8,819 bases of DNA from Acetobacteraceae bacterium. Lineage in GTDB: Bacteria; Pseudomonadota; Alphaproteobacteria; Acetobacterales; Acetobacteraceae. The position numbers were made by a program, and so were the translations under genes. Position 1 is the first letter of the stretch; each line of letters opens with the position of its first letter. Below the pieces are notes generated by a model that was not told the DNA's origin, did no database searches, and was given only the letters and a program-made list of their open reading frames with translations. The stretch spans positions 1-8,819 of the forward strand of contig JAIYAI010000013.1 of NCBI GenBank assembly GCA_027489135.1, given 5' to 3'. Shown piece by piece: positions 1-6,000 of this stretch.

Positions 1-1
1 C

Positions 2-250
2 GCGCTGGTCGAGGACCGCACCGGCGAGGCGACGGTCGAGACCCATACGGTGGTGTTCCGCACCGACGGCACGCCGGACTACGGCGCCGTGGTGCTGCGC
101 CTGCCCGATGGCGCGCGGACCATGGCACGCGTGCCGAGAGAGGATGCCGCGACGCTCGGCGTGCTGATGGACATGGCGCGCAGCGCGATCGGCCGCACCG
201 GCCGGCTGCTGCCGGCGCAGGAAGGGGAGGTGCAGACATGGCAGGCCTGA
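2..250 (+). CDS. Acetyl-CoA acetyltransferase (thiolase-like), C-terminal fragment
   Basis: Only the last 82 residues are present; the gene runs off the left edge and ends at TGA 248-250. The fragment reads as a small beta-rich domain: an ETHTVVFRTDG strand-turn, then a YGAVVLRLPDGAR strand pair, then IGRTGRLLPA near the end. This matches the additional C-terminal domain (OB-fold-like) of type-1 thiolase-like proteins, usually annotated acetyl-CoA acetyltransferase. The catalytic cysteine and histidine lie in the missing upstream part, so activity cannot be judged. The family makes or cleaves acyl-CoA thioesters in the cytoplasm. The gene overlaps the following crotonase gene by 13 bases in another frame, so the two are probably co-transcribed and translationally coupled. 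The family call comes from the recalled C-terminal pattern, not a search. Confidence 0.75.
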   Translation, partial: ALVEDRTGEATVETHTVVFRTDGTPDYGAVVLRLPDGARTMARVPREDAATLGVLMDMARSAIGRTGRLLPAQEGEVQTWQA

Positions 251-1023
251 CCGATGCGGTGCTGTTCGAGATCGTCGAGCCGCATATCGCCCTCGTCACC
301 CTGAACCGGCCGGAGGCGCGCAACGCCGTCAACGGCGCTGTCGCGCAGGCCATGGAGGCGATCCTCGACCGCATCGAGCTCGATGCCGAGATCCGCGCTG
401 TTGTGCTGACGGGTGCCGGCCCGCATGCCTTCTGCGCCGGCGCCGACCTGAAGGAGGTCTCGGCCGGCCGCGGCGCCACGCTGGGCACGGCGCGCGGCGG
501 CTTCGCCGGCTTCGTGCGTGCGCATCGGACCAAGCTGTGGATTGCCGCGGCGCAGGGCCATGCGCTCGCGGGCGGGCTGGAACTGCTGCTCTCCTGCGAC
601 CTCGCCGTGGCGGCGGAGACGGCGACCTTTGGACTCCCGGAAGTGAAGCGCAGCCTCGTCGCCGGGGCAGGGGGCGTCTTCCGCCTGCCGCGCGTGCTGC
701 CGCGCGCCATCGCGCTGGAGATGATCGCCACCGGCGATGCCATGCCTGCCGCGCGCATGGCGCAGTTCGGCCTGCTTAACGCCGTGGTGCCGCAGGCCGA
801 GGTGCGGGAGGCCGCGCTGGCGCTGGCCCGACGCGCGGTGGTGAACGCGCCGATCGCGGTGAAGGAGAGCCTTGGCGTCGCGCGCCAGGCGCTGGACCTG
901 ACCGAGGAAGAGCTCTGGGAGGTCAGCCGCGGCGCCAGCGAGCGCGTGCGCGCCACGGAGGATTTCCAGGAAGGCCCGCGCGCCTTCGTCGAGAAGCGCG
1001 CGCCGCGCTGGGTTGGTCGCTGA
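238..1023 (+). CDS. Enoyl-CoA hydratase/isomerase (crotonase) family protein
   Basis: A 261-residue protein, the usual length for a single-domain crotonase. It should hydrate a 2-enoyl-CoA to a 3-hydroxyacyl-CoA in the cytoplasm. Visible landmarks are LNRPEARNA (22-30), the oxyanion-hole segment AFCAGADLKE (64-73), GHALAGGLELLLSCD (107-121) and FGLPEVKRS (131-139). Glu115 and Glu135 stand where the two catalytic glutamates of classical hydratases lie, so a true hydratase is likely rather than an isomerase. The tail EGPRAFVEKRAPRWVGR resembles the C-terminus of CaiD (crotonobetainyl-CoA hydratase), as does GAGGVFRLPR (143-152), so a CaiD-like substrate is an alternative. The ATG at 238 has GGGGAGG seven bases upstream and overlaps the thiolase gene. 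The gene ends in TGA, directly abutting the stop of the convergent neighbour. Confidence 0.92.
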   Translation: MAGLTDAVLFEIVEPHIALVTLNRPEARNAVNGAVAQAMEAILDRIELDAEIRAVVLTGAGPHAFCAGADLKEVSAGRGATLGTARGGFAGFVRAHRTKLWIAAAQGHALAGGLELLLSCDLAVAAETATFGLPEVKRSLVAGAGGVFRLPRVLPRAIALEMIATGDAMPAARMAQFGLLNAVVPQAEVREAALALARRAVVNAPIAVKESLGVARQALDLTEEELWEVSRGASERVRATEDFQEGPRAFVEKRAPRWVGR

Positions 1024-1026
1024 TCA
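1021..1026. other. Abutting convergent stop codons (TGATCA)
   Basis: TGA (1021-1023) ends the plus-strand crotonase gene and TCA (1024-1026), read on the minus strand as TGA, ends the AI-2E family gene. Together they form the palindrome TGATCA with no intergenic base. There is therefore no room for a terminator between the genes; any termination signal must lie inside the opposing coding sequence, or the two transcripts overlap at their 3' ends. Confidence 0.9.
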
Positions 1027-2097
1027 GCCGGCCGGCGTCCCGTCCTTCGCCAGGTCCACCGCCGCCTTCCCGGGCGGCGGTTCCGGCACGCGCTGCTGGT
1101 CCGGGAAGCGGCGTTCCTCGCCGAGTTCGTCCTGCAGCCAGAGCATGTTGACCAGCGTCATCACGACGATGACCAGCGGCGTCGCCACCAGCAGCCCGAC
1201 GATGCCGAAGAGGTAGCCGCCCACCGTGACGGCGGCGATGGTCACGACGGGCGGCAGTTCCACCACGCTGCGCTGCACCAGCGGCTGGACGAGGTTCCCT
1301 TCCACCTGTTGCACGATCAGGAACAGGCCCGCGACCCAGAGTGCATCCGTCGGCGATTGCGCAAAGCCGATCAGGATGGCGGGAATGGCAGACAGGATCG
1401 GCCCGAGATAGGGCACGAACTCCAGCAGGCCCGCGATGACGCCGAGCTGCACGGCGACCGGAATGCCGATCAGCCAGAGGCCGAGCCCCGTCACGGTGCC
1501 GACGATCGCCATGTTGACGAGCTGCCCGATCATCCAGAGCCAGAGCGCATCGTCCAGCACTGTCAGGATCTCCTCCGTGCGTTCGCGGCCGCGCGGCGGT
1601 ACCAGCAGCAGCAGGCCGCGGCGATACGGCGCGGGCTGGGCGGCGAGGTAGAGCGCGCTGAACAGCACCACCAGCAGGTCCGCCAGGCCGAAGAGGACGG
1701 AGGGCGCATAGGCGCCGAGCTGTGCGAGCACCGCGTTGACCTGTGCGCTGTCGCCGATCTGGGCACGGAAATTCTCCGGCAGCGCCTGCCAGGCGCCGAC
1801 CAGGGCGGATTGCAACTGTCCCATCTGCGTCATCGCCGAACTGCCGAGCAGGAGGCTGCCGCCGCCGATGGCGCCGAGGATCAGCAGCAGCACCACGGCC
1901 AGCGCCCCGCCCTCCGGCAGGCGCGTCGCCCGCGCGAGAAGCCCGGCAAGGCGCCGCAGCAGGATCGCCAGCAGCACGCCGGTGAAGACGAGCAAAAGCA
2001 CATGCGCCGCCGCCGCCACCAGCCAGACCAGGGCGGCGGCGCCGAGGACGATCGCGAGTTTCCATGTGAAGTGGCGAAGGTCGTCGCCCGGTTCCAT
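1024..2097 (-). CDS. AI-2E family transporter (PerM/TqsA-type membrane protein)
   Basis: A 357-residue inner-membrane protein. Hydrophobic segments lie at about 14-32, 32-48, 63-85, 134-153, 187-211, 212-226, 228-246, 252-264 and 284-316, with a soluble loop at about 86-130. The family signature is clear in the C-terminal half: GLLEFVPYLGPILSAIPA (223-240), QQVEGNLVQPLVQ (263-275) and LPPVVTIAAVTVGGYLFG (281-298), followed by the GLLVATPL hairpin. Known members export autoinducer-2 (TqsA) or act as Na+/H+ antiporters; most are uncharacterised, so the substrate is unknown. The tail after residue 321 is charged and proline-rich, probably cytoplasmic. The ATG at 2097 has GGGGGAG six bases upstream. 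The gene is last in the minus-strand set, 64 bases after the Rieske gene, and may not share its pathway. Confidence 0.92.
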   Translation of the reverse strand: MEPGDDLRHFTWKLAIVLGAAALVWLVAAAAHVLLLVFTGVLLAILLRRLAGLLARATRLPEGGALAVVLLLILGAIGGGSLLLGSSAMTQMGQLQSALVGAWQALPENFRAQIGDSAQVNAVLAQLGAYAPSVLFGLADLLVVLFSALYLAAQPAPYRRGLLLLVPPRGRERTEEILTVLDDALWLWMIGQLVNMAIVGTVTGLGLWLIGIPVAVQLGVIAGLLEFVPYLGPILSAIPAILIGFAQSPTDALWVAGLFLIVQQVEGNLVQPLVQRSVVELPPVVTIAAVTVGGYLFGIVGLLVATPLVIVVMTLVNMLWLQDELGEERRFPDQQRVPEPPPGKAAVDLAKDGTPAG

Positions 2098-2161
2098 CCT
2101 CTGCTCCCCCAGCGTCGTGCCAGGGGAACAACGGCCCAGGACGGGAATGGTTGAGCCGGAA

Positions 2162-2575
2162 TCAGACGTCGACGACGACGTAGTCCTGCTCGACCGAGAC
2201 GGCGACGGTTTCCGCCTTGAAGGGACCCTTGGCCAGCGCCTCGCCGGGTTCGACCGAGACGCTGTAGCTGCGCGCCTTCACGTCGTCCGGCTCGCACCAG
2301 GACTGGCCGGTGGCGATGTCGAATTCCCAGCAATGCCAGGGGCAGCGGATCATCGTGCCAGGCCGGGTGAGGCGGTACTCGCCCGGCATCGGCGCCTCGA
2401 GGCGGCTGACGATCGCGCCCTCGCAGAGCACGGCGCCCTGGTGCGGGCAGCGGTTGATCAGGGCGTGGAAGGTGCCGTCGATGTTGAAGACGCCGATCTC
2501 CCGTCCGCGGACGGTGACGATCTTCCGGCCGCCGGGCGGGATCTCAGCGACGGCGGCCACAATGTGTTTCGCCAT
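2162..2575 (-). CDS. Rieske [2Fe-2S] domain protein (ferredoxin-like)
   Basis: A 137-residue soluble protein made almost wholly of one Rieske domain. The cluster ligands are visible: Cys43 and His45 in NRCPHQGAVLC (41-51), and Cys78 and His81 in RCPWHCWEFD (77-86). It should hold a [2Fe-2S] centre and pass single electrons. The stretch between the two motifs is 32 residues, longer than the roughly 16-20 usual in dioxygenase ferredoxins; the insert (about 56-75) carries a proline-glycine-rich turn. There is no oxygenase alpha-subunit domain and no membrane anchor, so it is neither a complete oxygenase nor a bc1 Rieske subunit. The ATG at 2575 has GAAGG ten bases upstream, a modest site. It lies downstream of two amidohydrolase genes on the same strand and is presumably co-transcribed with them. 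No reductase or oxygenase partner is in the window. Confidence 0.9.
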   Translation of the reverse strand: MAKHIVAAVAEIPPGGRKIVTVRGREIGVFNIDGTFHALINRCPHQGAVLCEGAIVSRLEAPMPGEYRLTRPGTMIRCPWHCWEFDIATGQSWCEPDDVKARSYSVSVEPGEALAKGPFKAETVAVSVEQDYVVVDV

Positions 2576-2580
2576 GATCT

Positions 2581-2697
2581 CTATGCCTTCAGGCGCCGGG
2601 CGGCGGCTCCGCCGCCTTGGCTTTCGCGCGATTGCGCGCGACGCGCAGAAGCGCGCTCGGCCCGCTGCGCGGTCCGGTGGATGCCGCTGCGCGCCAT
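2581..2697 (-). other. Gap between amidohydrolase and Rieske genes: possible 38-aa ORF with a GC hairpin
   Basis: The 124 bases between the amidohydrolase stop and the Rieske start hold no recognised gene. A 38-codon ORF, beginning MARSGIHRTAQRAERAS and ending at TAG 2581-2583, fills it almost exactly: its ATG is two bases after the upstream stop and its own stop is five bases before the Rieske ATG. It is Ala/Arg-rich, as random GC-rich frames are, and has no Shine-Dalgarno. An inverted repeat inside it (2599-2606 with 2609-2616, GGCGGCGG/CCGCCGCC, two-base centre) could form a stable mRNA hairpin. On the minus strand no T-run follows, so it is not a standard terminator. It could affect mRNA stability or translation between the genes. 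More likely an intergenic spacer than a gene. Confidence 0.3.
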
Positions 2698-2699
2698 CG

Positions 2700-3812
2700 T
2701 CAGTCCAGCCGGTACAGCGCCATCGCGTTCTCGCGGTAGATCAGGCGGGCCCAGTCGTCGGGCAGGCGGACCTTGAAGGCGTAGCGGGGATCGTCCTGGT
2801 CCCAGTGCGGATAGTCGGTCGAGAACATGATGCGGTCCGGGCCGATCCACTCGATGGTCTTGAGCATGTCCTCGGGCCGCTCGGGCTCCTCCATGGGCTG
2901 GGTGGTCACCCAGAAATGCTCGCGGATGTATTCGGACGGCGCCTTCTTCAACTGCGGCGCCTCCGCCTTCAGGCGCTTCCAGTGCTTGTCGAGCCGCCAG
3001 GCGAGGGAGGGCAGCCAGGCGAAGCCACCTTCCACCATCACGACCTTCAAGTCGGGCACCTCCTCGAAGACGCCCTCGCAGACCAGGCTGATGACCAGCG
3101 TCTCCATGGACTGCACGTAGGATGGGTGCTCCTCGTGGTAGAAGCTGGGCCAGCCGCCGCCGGTGCTGGCATGCCCGCTGGTGCCGCCAAGATGCAGCGA
3201 GATCGGGAAGCCCGCCGCGGCGCAGGCCGCGAGGATCTTGCGGTAGCGGTGGCGCCCCAGCGGCTCGATCCCGCGCGGGGGGATGTTGACCTGGCAGAAA
3301 CGCCTGTCGCCGGCGCGGGCCTCGATCTCGGCGATCGCGCTTTCCTCGTGCTCCAGCGTGATCTGCACGCTGGCCTTGAGGCGGGGCTCCGGGTCGCAGA
3401 AGGCGGCGCATTGCCACTCGTTCACCGCGACGGCCATGGCCGCGCCGAATTCCACGTTGCGCTCCGCCGCCGCGCCGCCGACCAGCGGCGCCAGCAGCCC
3501 CGCCTTCACGTCGAAGAGGTCGAGGAGCTGTTCGCGCATCATCGCGAGGTCGCTGCCCGGCGGGCCGCCGGTCTTCGGCCAGGAATCACCGCGCATCCCG
3601 TTGCCCGGCGACATGCGCGGATACATCGAGGTGCGCGCGAGCCCGACGCGGGAGCGGTTGCCGATGGTCTGGCGATGCTCGCGCCAGCGGGCGGACAGGA
3701 ACGGATCGAAATCCGCCGGCGTGCGGAAGAAGGGATGCACGTCGCAATCGACGAAGCCGAGATGCTGCTGGGCGGGACGCTCGATCCGCGGATCGCGGAG
3801 GGCCACGTTCAT
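2700..3812 (-). CDS. Amidohydrolase family protein (amidohydrolase-2 type), downstream paralogue
   Basis: A 370-residue protein of the amidohydrolase-2 TIM-barrel family, which includes ACMSD and other metal-dependent decarboxylases as well as hydrolases acting on cyclic carboxylic acids. Likely metal/catalytic residues are Asp24 and His26 in DCDVHP near the N-terminus, His207 in SLHLGG and Asp333 in FSTDYPHWD close to the C-terminus. Length and the order of these landmarks are normal for the family. The ATG at 3812 has AGGAG eight bases upstream; a GTG at 3815 in the same frame would add one residue. This start shares its A with the TGA of the preceding amidohydrolase gene (TGATG), implying translational coupling. 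The protein is clearly a paralogue of that neighbour. The substrate cannot be read from sequence; decarboxylation or C-N/C-C hydrolysis are both possible. Confidence 0.9.
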   Translation of the reverse strand: MNVALRDPRIERPAQQHLGFVDCDVHPFFRTPADFDPFLSARWREHRQTIGNRSRVGLARTSMYPRMSPGNGMRGDSWPKTGGPPGSDLAMMREQLLDLFDVKAGLLAPLVGGAAAERNVEFGAAMAVAVNEWQCAAFCDPEPRLKASVQITLEHEESAIAEIEARAGDRRFCQVNIPPRGIEPLGRHRYRKILAACAAAGFPISLHLGGTSGHASTGGGWPSFYHEEHPSYVQSMETLVISLVCEGVFEEVPDLKVVMVEGGFAWLPSLAWRLDKHWKRLKAEAPQLKKAPSEYIREHFWVTTQPMEEPERPEDMLKTIEWIGPDRIMFSTDYPHWDQDDPRYAFKVRLPDDWARLIYRENAMALYRLD

Positions 3813-4882
3813 CACGGAGTCTCCTGCTTGAGGCGTGGATAGGTCGCCAGGGGGTTGTCGCGGGTGATCTTGCGGAGGAGGTCGGGTGGCAGCCCGGCGG
3901 GCAGCACCTCGTCCTCGTCGTAGTGCCAGTGCGGGTAGTCGGTGGCGAAGAGCAGCATCTCGTCCGAACCGAACTGGTCGAGGATGCTGAGGAGGGAGGC
4001 CGCGTCGGGCGGTGCATCGAAGGGTTGGGCGGTCAGGCGCACGCGTTCGCGGACGATGTCGGCGGGCAGGCGGTTCAGCCAGGGCACCTCGGCGCGCACC
4101 CCGCGCCAGGTCTTATTGAAGCGCCACATGCTGGCAGGCAGCCAGGTCACCCCGCTCTCGATCAGCACCACCCGCAGGTCCGGGAATTTCTGGAACACGC
4201 CCTCGGCCAGCAGGGAGTTCAGCGCGCCGGCATGGCCCTGGGCGAAGGAGACATAGTCCTCGAGGTAGAGGCTGCCCCAGCCGCCGGCGCTCGGCGGATG
4301 GCGAAAGGAGGACCCGGCATGCACGCCGATCGGCAGCCCGTGCTTCTCCGCGACGCGGTAGAGCGGCCACATGAAGCGCCGGCCCAGCGGCACCTCCGCC
4401 ATCGCCAGCAGCAGCACCTGCACGAAGCGCTTGTCGCCGGCGAGGCGCTCCACCTCCTCCGCCGCCAGGTCGGGGCTGTGCGGCGGCACGACGATGGAGG
4501 CGCGCAGACGCGGGTCGCGGTCCAGCCATTCCGCGGCGAGCCAGTTGTTGATGCCGCGGCAGAGGGCGAGGGAGAGGTCTTCGCTGAAGATCATCTGCGC
4601 GCCGTGGATCACGTTGCAGATCGCGAATTCCGGCGCGAGTGGGTCGAGGATGTGCTGCTGAAGGGCCGGGAGGCTGCCGCCGGCCGGCCCCTTCTCCGGC
4701 TTCCAGTCCGGCCGCGCGTTGATGGCGGCGCCGGGGGGATAGGCGGAGGTGTCGAAATTCTCCCGCTCCAGCCCGCGGCGCTCAACATGCTCGCGCCAAT
4801 AGGGCTCCATGTAGGGCAGCAGGTCGCGCACCGAGGGGACGGTGACATGGACGTCGCAGTCGATCGCACCCGGAGGGATCAT
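3812..4882 (-). CDS. Amidohydrolase family protein (amidohydrolase-2 type), upstream paralogue
   Basis: A 356-residue amidohydrolase-2 family protein, first gene of the minus-strand set. Likely metal-site residues are Asp10 and His12 in AIDCDVH, His188 in IGVHAGSS and Asp315 in FATDYPHWH. It aligns along its whole length with the next gene product; shared blocks include PDLRVVLIE/PDLKVVMVE, GGW-S-Y-E and TDYPHW. A duplication followed by divergence, possibly into a heteromeric enzyme, is a reasonable inference. The frame stays open far upstream, but that part mirrors the divergent GrdB-like gene. The ATG at 4882 sits six codons before DCDVH, as expected for the family, and no GTG was seen just upstream. 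No good Shine-Dalgarno precedes it; AGAGG is about 18 bases away. The exact reaction is unknown. Confidence 0.88.
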   Translation of the reverse strand: MIPPGAIDCDVHVTVPSVRDLLPYMEPYWREHVERRGLERENFDTSAYPPGAAINARPDWKPEKGPAGGSLPALQQHILDPLAPEFAICNVIHGAQMIFSEDLSLALCRGINNWLAAEWLDRDPRLRASIVVPPHSPDLAAEEVERLAGDKRFVQVLLLAMAEVPLGRRFMWPLYRVAEKHGLPIGVHAGSSFRHPPSAGGWGSLYLEDYVSFAQGHAGALNSLLAEGVFQKFPDLRVVLIESGVTWLPASMWRFNKTWRGVRAEVPWLNRLPADIVRERVRLTAQPFDAPPDAASLLSILDQFGSDEMLLFATDYPHWHYDEDEVLPAGLPPDLLRKITRDNPLATYPRLKQETP

Positions 4883-4914
4883 GGATCTGGCGGGGCCGTT
4901 CCTCTTTGGTGCCG

Positions 4915-4944
4915 ATAATGCCGCCCCGGAGGGGCCAGGCGCAA
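4915..4944 (-). promoter_or_regulatory. Candidate sigma-70-type promoter for the minus-strand amidohydrolase set
   Basis: Read on the minus strand, TTGCGC (4944-4939) and CATTAT (4920-4915) are separated by 18 bases, a plausible -35/-10 pair. The -10 is the only clearly AT-rich hexamer in the divergent region. The predicted transcript would begin near 4908 and have a leader of about 26 bases. Just beside the -35 is a near-perfect direct repeat, GCAACCCGG (4941-4949) and GCGACCCGG (4954-4962), 13 bases apart, which could be an activator or repressor site. Pattern match only. Confidence 0.35.
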
Positions 4945-4990
4945 CCCGGACCTGCGACCCGGGCCTTTCGCGGCCGCGGAAAAAGCGCGA

Positions 4991-5019
4991 TCCTGCCCGC
5001 CGAGCCCGCCCGGGCAGGA
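4991..5019 (+). promoter_or_regulatory. Hairpin covering the Shine-Dalgarno of the GrdB-like operon
   Basis: TCCTGCCCG (4991-4999) and CGGGCAGGA (5011-5019) are perfect inverted repeats: a 9-bp stem with an 11-base loop. The right arm includes the first four bases of AGGAGG (5016-5021), the Shine-Dalgarno placed five bases before the ATG at 5027. If it folds in the mRNA, the stem would mask the ribosome-binding site of the first gene of the operon. A competing palindrome, GCCCGGGC (5008-5015), overlaps the right arm. No known riboswitch class is recognised. The pairing is seen directly; a regulatory role is inference. Confidence 0.45.
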
Positions 5020-5026
5020 GGATGCC

Positions 5027-5995
5027 ATGACGATCGACGCCATCGACCGCAGCATGGGTTTCGCGCCGCAATACGATGCGCCGATTCCCTACATGCACCG
5101 CACCCGCACCATGTACCAGGCGATCGGCTACGACCCGTACCGCTGGGCGCAGTACGCCGAGGTGCCGTTCCAGCCGCTGACGAAGCCGCTGGCGCAGAGC
5201 AAGGTGACGCTGATCGTCACCGCCGCGCCGTACCAGGAGGGCAAGGGCGACCAGGGGCCCGGCGCCGCCTACAACGCGGGTGCCAAGTTCTACGAGGTCT
5301 ACGCGCTTCCGACCGACCGCGACCACGACATGCGCGTGTCCCACATCGCCTATGACCGCGTGCACAGCCCGGCGACGGACCAGAACGCCTGGTTCCCGCT
5401 GCCGATGCTGCGAACCCTGGCGCAGGAGGGTCGGATCGGCGGGCTGACCGCGAATTTTCTCGGCGCGCCCACCAATCGCAGCCATCGCCACACCGTCACC
5501 GTCGACTGCCCCGAGATCCTGCGCCGTTGCCGGGAGGAGGGGACGGATGTCGCCGTGCTGGTGCCGAACTGCCCGGTCTGCCACCAGACCGTCAGCCTCG
5601 TCGCGCGCCACCTGGAGGAGAACGGCATCCCGACGGTGGTGATGGGCTGCGCCAAGGACATCGTGGAGTTCTGCGGCGTGCCGCGCTTCCTGTTCAGCGA
5701 CTTCCCGCTCGGCAACGGCGCCGGCAAGCCGCATGATCCCGCAAGCCAGCGCGCCACGCTGGAACTGGCGCTGAAGGTCCTGGAGAGCGCGCCCGGCCCG
5801 CGCACCACGGTGCAGTCGCCGCAGCGCTGGGCCGCAGATGCCGCCTGGAAGCTCGACTACTCCAACGTCGAGACCATGCCGGCCGAGGAGATCCAGAAGA
5901 AGCGCGACGACTTCGCCAAGCAGAAGGCGATCGCCGCCGAGCTGCGCCGCCAGACCATCGCGGCGGAGCCGCGTCACGAAACGGCTGCGGCGTGA
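5027..5995 (+). CDS. GrdB/PrdB-like protein (glycine/betaine/sarcosine/D-proline reductase B family), cysteine form
   Basis: A 322-residue soluble protein resembling the B subunits of glycine/betaine/sarcosine reductase and D-proline reductase (PrdB). Family-like blocks are KVTLIVTAAPYQ (59-70), RVSHIAYDR (103-111), the FPLPMLRTLAQEGRIGGL stretch (123-140) and PNCPVCHQTVSLVARHLEENGIPTV (180-204). In the anaerobic enzymes this last region carries a selenocysteine; here it reads Cys182-Pro-Val-Cys185, both TGC, so no UGA recoding is needed. Further cysteines are at 161, 168, 208 and 216. Compared with PrdB there is an N-terminal extension of about 50 residues and a charged C-terminal tail after 270. 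The start has AGGAGG at five-base spacing. No reductase A, C or PrdA subunit is nearby, so Stickland-type reduction is doubtful; reductive or hydrolytic C-N cleavage of another substrate is possible. It leads a three-gene operon. Confidence 0.82.
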   Translation: MTIDAIDRSMGFAPQYDAPIPYMHRTRTMYQAIGYDPYRWAQYAEVPFQPLTKPLAQSKVTLIVTAAPYQEGKGDQGPGAAYNAGAKFYEVYALPTDRDHDMRVSHIAYDRVHSPATDQNAWFPLPMLRTLAQEGRIGGLTANFLGAPTNRSHRHTVTVDCPEILRRCREEGTDVAVLVPNCPVCHQTVSLVARHLEENGIPTVVMGCAKDIVEFCGVPRFLFSDFPLGNGAGKPHDPASQRATLELALKVLESAPGPRTTVQSPQRWAADAAWKLDYSNVETMPAEEIQKKRDDFAKQKAIAAELRRQTIAAEPRHETAAA

Positions 5996-6000
5996 CGCCG

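Noticed and set aside
79..561. Minus-strand ORF of 160 codons
   Set aside because: Antisense to the thiolase fragment and crotonase gene, both supported by family motifs.
1309..2154. Plus-strand ORF of 281 codons, very rich in Gln, Arg and Ala
   Set aside because: It mirrors the AI-2E transporter gene on the other strand; its composition is typical of an antisense frame in GC-rich DNA and it lacks domain features.
2310..3842. Plus-strand ORF of 510 codons
   Set aside because: Antisense to the Rieske and amidohydrolase genes, both of which have clear motifs; no recognisable domain here.
5022..5030. ATG at 5022 as an alternative start for the GrdB-like gene
   Set aside because: It is in another frame, touches the Shine-Dalgarno with no spacing and stops after two codons (ATG CCA TGA).
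5567..5583. Selenocysteine recoding in the GrdB-like gene
   Set aside because: Both cysteine codons of the motif are TGC and the frame has no internal TGA, so no UGA recoding or SECIS element is needed.
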